This document shows positions 59,796 through 64,000 of a DNA stretch of 64,000 bases, in pieces. The translations under genes were made by a program, and so were the position numbers. Within the stretch, counting starts at the first letter, position 1, and each line of letters begins with the position of its first letter. Source of the DNA: Malaya genurostris (lineage: Eukaryota; Arthropoda; Insecta; Diptera; Culicidae); contig NC_080572.1 of the NCBI RefSeq assembly GCF_030247185.1, forward strand, positions 303,849,656-303,913,655, read 5' to 3'. The notes under the pieces were generated by a model. The model searched no databases. It saw only the letters and a list, made by a program, of their open reading frames with translations, and was not told the DNA's origin.

Positions 59796-60830
59796 TTGTC
59801 AAGTTTTTGTCATGTTTTTGTTAAGTTTTTGTCAATTTTTTGTCAAGTTTTTGTCAAGTTTTTGTCAAGTTTTTGTCAAGTTTTTGTCAAGTTTTTGTCA
59901 AGTTTTTGTCAAGTTTTAGTCAAGTTTTTGTCAAGTTTTTGTCAAGTATTTGTCAAGTTTTTGTCAAGTTTTTGTCAAGGTTTTGTCAAGTTTTTGCCAA
60001 GTTTTTGTTAAGTTTTTGTCAAGTTTTTGTCAAGTTTTTGTCATGTTTTTGTCAAGTTTTTGTCAAGTTTTTGTTAAGTTTTTGTCAAGTTTTTGTCAAG
60101 TTTTTGTCATGTTTTTGTCAAGTTTTTGTCAAGTTTTTGTCAAGTTTTTGTCAAGTTTTTGTCAAGTTTTTGTCAAGTTTTTGTCAAATTTTTGTCAAGT
60201 TTTTGTCAAGTTTTTGTCAAGTTTTTGTCAAGTTTTTCTCAAGTTTTTGTCAAGATTTGGTCAAGTTTTTGTCAAGTTTTTGTCAAGTATTTGTCAAGTT
60301 TTTGTCAAGTATTTGTCAAGTTTTTGTCAAGTTTTTTTCAAGTTTTGGTCAAGTGTTTGTCAAGTTTTTGTCAAGTTTTTGCTAAGTTTTAGACAAGTTT
60401 TTTTCAAGTTTTTTTCAAGTTTTAGTCAAGTTTTTGTTAAGTTTTTGTCAAGTTTTTGTCAAGTTTTTGTCAAGTTTTTGTCAAGTTTTTGTCAAGTTTT
60501 TGTCAAGTTTTTGTCAAGTTTTTGTCAAGTTTTTGTCAAGATTTGGTCAAGTTTTTGTCAAGTTTTTGTCAAGTTTTTGTCAAGTTTTTGTCAAGTTTTT
60601 GTCAAGTTTTTGTCAAGTTTTTGCCAAGTTTTAGACAAGTTTTTTTCAAGTTTTTGTCAAGTTTTTGTCAAGTTTTTGTCAAGTTTTTGTTAAGTTTTTG
60701 TCAAGTTTTTGTCAAGTTTTTGTCAAGTTTTTTTCAAGTATTTGTCAAGTTTTTGTCAAGTCTTTGTTAAGTGTCTGTCAAGTTTTTGTCAAGTTTTTGT
60801 CAAGTTTTTCACAAGTTTTTGTCTAGTTTT
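59796..60830 (+). repeat. 11-bp satellite, unit AAGTTTTTGTC (plus polarity)
   Basis: About 93 copies with scattered variants (ATGTTTTTGTC, AAGATTTGGTC, AAGTTTTAGTC, AAGTATTTGTC). Equals the 9-bp unit with GT inserted before the final C. Ends in degenerate copies near 60830. Confidence 0.95.
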
Positions 60831-60859
60831 TCCAATTGACTTCGGCGGTGATGAAAGAG

Positions 60860-61330
60860 TATTCTAAAGATCCGACAGCAATCCCATGAGAATGGAAGTT
60901 TCAATTCCTTGATCGTTAAAAAATCCCAGCGTTGTTATTTACTTCGCCGCTGAAAAATGCCGATGACTTGATAATTTAAGTTAGCTGTCAAATATCACAC
61001 CAAAGTGTTTGTTCTCAATAACCTTCATTGACAAGGGCTCAAAGTGAGTGTAGAAAACAGCAACTACAACTAGTAATCGCCTTTCTGTATTTCTATGCTA
61101 CACTCTGTCTTCCTGGAAATAGTCAAGACTCGAAGTGTAGAATCTTCAAGTCATCAGCATATTGCTGTTTTCCAGATTTAATGCAAGTAGCAAGCTCGTT
61201 GACGGCTAAAACGAAAAATAGCGATTCCAAGTGACTCCCTTGCGGAACACCGGTTGACATTTGAAGGGATGGTATCAATTTGGACGAATGAGATTTACCA
61301 AAACTAAGAGAGATAGGGGAATAATTACAG
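60860..61330 (-). pseudogene. Jockey-like reverse transcriptase remnant
   Basis: The minus strand reads MSTGVPQGSHLESLFFVLAV then NEL, SGKQQYADDLKILHFES (YADD active-site loop), and further on VIENKHFGVIFDS and TTLGFFNDQ, i.e. RT motifs B to E of a Jockey-type element. Several stops interrupt it. It borders the 11-bp satellite; whether they moved together is unknown. Confidence 0.65.
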
Positions 61331-63549
61331 TCATCAGGTCGACAAACGGAGTTAGTTTTAAAACCGAAGTTTTAACTTTCAAAATCTGCTTTAGCGATGA
61401 ATGGAAACTACAATTCTGAAGCATCACAATAATGACAAGCACACACTACCACAAATTTCGTAGCTGATTGATTTATGAGCTTATCAAATAGCTTGTTCAC
61501 GAACTGTTAGCTCTGATGCGGATGTAATTGAGTGAATTCCTAATTGGCTATATTCTATGAGGACACTCATTAGACAAGGTTCGAAGTAAATGAGCCAAAT
61601 TACCCATCCAATTGCCGAGGCTAGTAAATGTAAATGATTACCTTTCCTATAATTCAGTGCATCAGAAATGCTTCATTATGCTAATAATCATTGTTATTTT
61701 GCACCGATAGAAAGAAGAGAGAAAAAAACCGATTAAGTCTGATGATTTCCGTCCATTTTTCTGCCCTCAGGTAAGAATCAAATGCCATCGTCCGACCTCT
61801 GCAGTTTAGTTGTAAGTTCGTTTGCTCTGAACCTAATTAATTGAGATATTAGTTCTCTTTTCGAGCAATTTTCGAAGAAGAACGACCACCAACGGCACGT
61901 TTTTCGTTTTACGACACGCAAGTTTCGTTTCGCCACTTAAACTAATCGGACTTTCAATATCGGTGTCCTATGGTATGAAACCAGGTGGATCGACGGAGTC
62001 ATACCAAAAATATAATTTGTGCTTGCTGCTTTTATACCATTGCAGAAGTCATAACGTAGTGAAACTAATTAGACTCTTATATGTTATCGCTGACGGTAGT
62101 TGAAAAAATAAACCGATGTCGCAAATCAAACCACAACCTGTTTAGTCTTAGGTAATCTTGAATCTAGTAAAAACTGTCACAAAACGAAATACTAGATGTG
62201 AATCGAGTTATGGTCGATATTAAGTTACAACCTAGCCGATTCCCAACGTGATGAACGTTTTCTGACCGAACGGGTACGAATCAAAAGCCAAACTTTCTCA
62301 TGCAATCACAACAACGATCACGACGCTTTCCCTACAGAGGAGCTCTCTTTCTAAGACCTTTATCTAGAAGCGGAACGTAACAAAACACGACCAAATCTGT
62401 TCATCATAGATTAACTAAATCACGTACGCGACTTTTCAACCCGATCTTGATCTGGCCGGCGGCTAGGCGACTGAAATGAGTCCAGTTACAATCGTCGGTT
62501 GGGGCATAAATATTTCCAGTATACATTGTTGTTGTGCATTGGTTCAACAGTCATAAATCAGCAAAACGAATGTTGATAATTCAGTTTTATAAATTTACCT
62601 GTTTCGGTTTTTAAATGTTTGTGTCTGTGTACTGTGGCATGATCCCGAATAAGACGAATATTAACAGTAATCTTATCAGTTATGATACTATTTTGAGATA
62701 AGATTGAATGCACTCAAATAAGTTACAATTTACATTACAGTTGACAATTTCTTAAGTGTCATTTCGATTGAATTATGTTTATTGTGTTAGTCATCTAATT
62801 TGTTTGCTTTGTTTGTAAATAGGCTTTTCTACGATTGTAATTATCTTCAAACCACAACTACAAATAGCTTGTTAAACCATGCAATTTTAAGAAACATTTT
62901 AGCTTTGAAATGATTGTTGACTTTACCACTTTGTGATGAGGTATACGACTAGAGGTCAGCTGTTTGAAGTCGGCTTCAACATTGGCTGAATCATCCATTT
63001 TATTGGAAATGTGTCGTGCAGTTTACGCGCTATCGCTTCCGAGCTGGTTACCTGCTTTTCATTCATAATTTAATTAACGTTTTTTTCATTTTAGCTTGAA
63101 TGGGTTTTTTTCATGTTTTGAACGGAAAAATAATTCGAAATTCAGCCAACCCAACCAGATTTTGTTATGATGCGAAACAATCATCAGCTTACTTTTATCC
63201 AACAAACAAAAAAAAACGTATCCGGAAAAGGCAAATGATTGAAATATCAAAAGTAATAATTAGCAAAAAATACACCATCGTGGCTAAACTCGAACATGCA
63301 AACTTTCTGCTTGTTCACTTTAACCACAATTCCAAAAAAAATTGTTTTGATACCTATCGTTCGTAGGGTAAAGATACTGGAAAAAGTTTTTATGGCAACA
63401 TTTCAAGAACACATTTAAAGAGATTTTGATAAATTAGCGTACGGCGAACAGGAACAACAGTGACGCGAAAGTGGCAACATGCAGAGAGTAAAATTATTCA
63501 AATGAGAGAATGAATCGGTTATACTCTGTGTGTTTTTAAAACTGTCAGT
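61331..63549. other. Unannotated DNA
   Basis: Higher complexity than the repeat regions (especially 61700-62560), without recognisable coding exons. May be intronic or upstream sequence of the CABIT gene. Confidence 0.35.
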
Positions 63550-63695
63550 TTATAGTCATTTTCAGCTTTTTGGAATATAAATTGAAAATAGAACAGATAA
63601 AAACGGACAATCGATGCACAGACACTTTTTCTGCTTTTTTCTGATCCGTTTTAAATTTATATTCCAAAAAACTGTAAATGAGTGAGTGTATGAGT
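63550..63695. repeat. Small inverted-repeat (hairpin) unit
   Basis: TTTTTGGAATATAAATT at about 63567-63583 is perfectly inverted as AATTTATATTCCAAAAA at about 63654-63670, with AAAACGGA / TCCGTTTT inside and looser pairing outside. Noncoding. The remaining 63696-64000 shows nothing. Confidence 0.5.
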
Positions 63696-64000
63696 GAATA
63701 ATACTGTGGCAAAAAATAGTAAGACTTTGTTCATAATTTCATAATTCTTCATTTATTCAAAGGGTTTTTTTCCAATCCTTGATACAGTTTTTTTTGTAAG
63801 TAGTCACTTCAGTTCTACACTGGACTCTTGATAAGATTTGCTTCTATGAGCTTCTAGTTTAAATCAAAACACAGACGTTCCTAGGCTATGGTGCCCACTT
63901 GGTCACTGTTTTTTGTGCTGATTCAAACAGATTTTATAAAATTGTTGATAGGAATAATCTTGATGATTTTTTGCGTCATCAACCATACGGAAGTTGGGAC

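Noticed and set aside
58253..60770. Very long open frames in both strands (up to 367 codons) within the satellite block
   Set aside because: They are translations of 7-, 9- and 11-bp units that lack stop triplets; the same arrays are open in several frames at once. Not genes.
56704..60830. CRISPR-like array
   Set aside because: Units are 7-11 bp with no spacers; eukaryotic satellite.

Overview
This is insect nuclear DNA, AT-rich and full of transposons. The organism is most likely a culicine (Aedes-like) mosquito. The evidence is the element mix: DD37E Tc1/mariner-type transposases, Juan-like Jockey and I/Loner-like non-LTR retrotransposons, a tRNA-derived SINE, a DD41D (rosa-like) and a DD34D mariner transposase, PIF/Harbinger, and TTAA-flanked elements. 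All of this is from sequence reading; no database search was possible.

Two host genes are supported, lying tail to tail. (1) An EB1-family microtubule plus-end protein on the + strand has three coding exons (10439-10559, 15556-16108, 16177-16252), 249 aa, with GT-AG introns and an AATAAA at 16307. (2) A CABIT-domain protein (GAREM/serrano type, name tentative) on the - strand has coding exons 39419-38408, 38346-37306 and 18095-17771. Its exons join in frame for 791 residues plus a stop. The 5' end lies further right, probably outside the window.

Region by region. 0-10.4 kb: intergenic, with a DD37E fragment, a 5'-truncated Juan-like element, a palindrome-rich MITE, a degenerate tandem repeat, a Loner-like element with a perfect 13-bp target duplication and a small foldback. 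10.4-16.3 kb: the EB gene; its intron 1 holds a DD37E remnant, a Jockey fragment split by a TTAA MITE, and an internally deleted DD37E copy. 17.8-39.4 kb: the CABIT gene; its 19-kb intron holds a DD37E copy split by a SINE, then a PIF/Harbinger element (22.9-35.1 kb) broken by seven later insertions and apparently itself lying inside a second, oppositely oriented Harbinger (22.8-35.8 kb), then a second rosa copy. 39.9-56.5 kb: (TA)n-associated long repeats, a mariner with intact TIRs, TTAA MITEs, a pipsqueak-HTH remnant, an unrecognised coding-like segment and another DD37E copy. 56.7-60.8 kb: a block of four short-unit satellites (7, 7, 9 and 11 bp), flanked on its left by an 11-bp array in opposite polarity. 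60.9-64 kb: a non-LTR RT remnant, then unannotated DNA.

The most notable things are the nested transposon stack, whose layers can be peeled because each removal restores reading frame or introns; the 3.45-kb TTAA element with 820-bp terminal inverted repeats and no recognisable transposase; and the satellite mosaic. No microbial-type system, CRISPR or toxin locus was seen.
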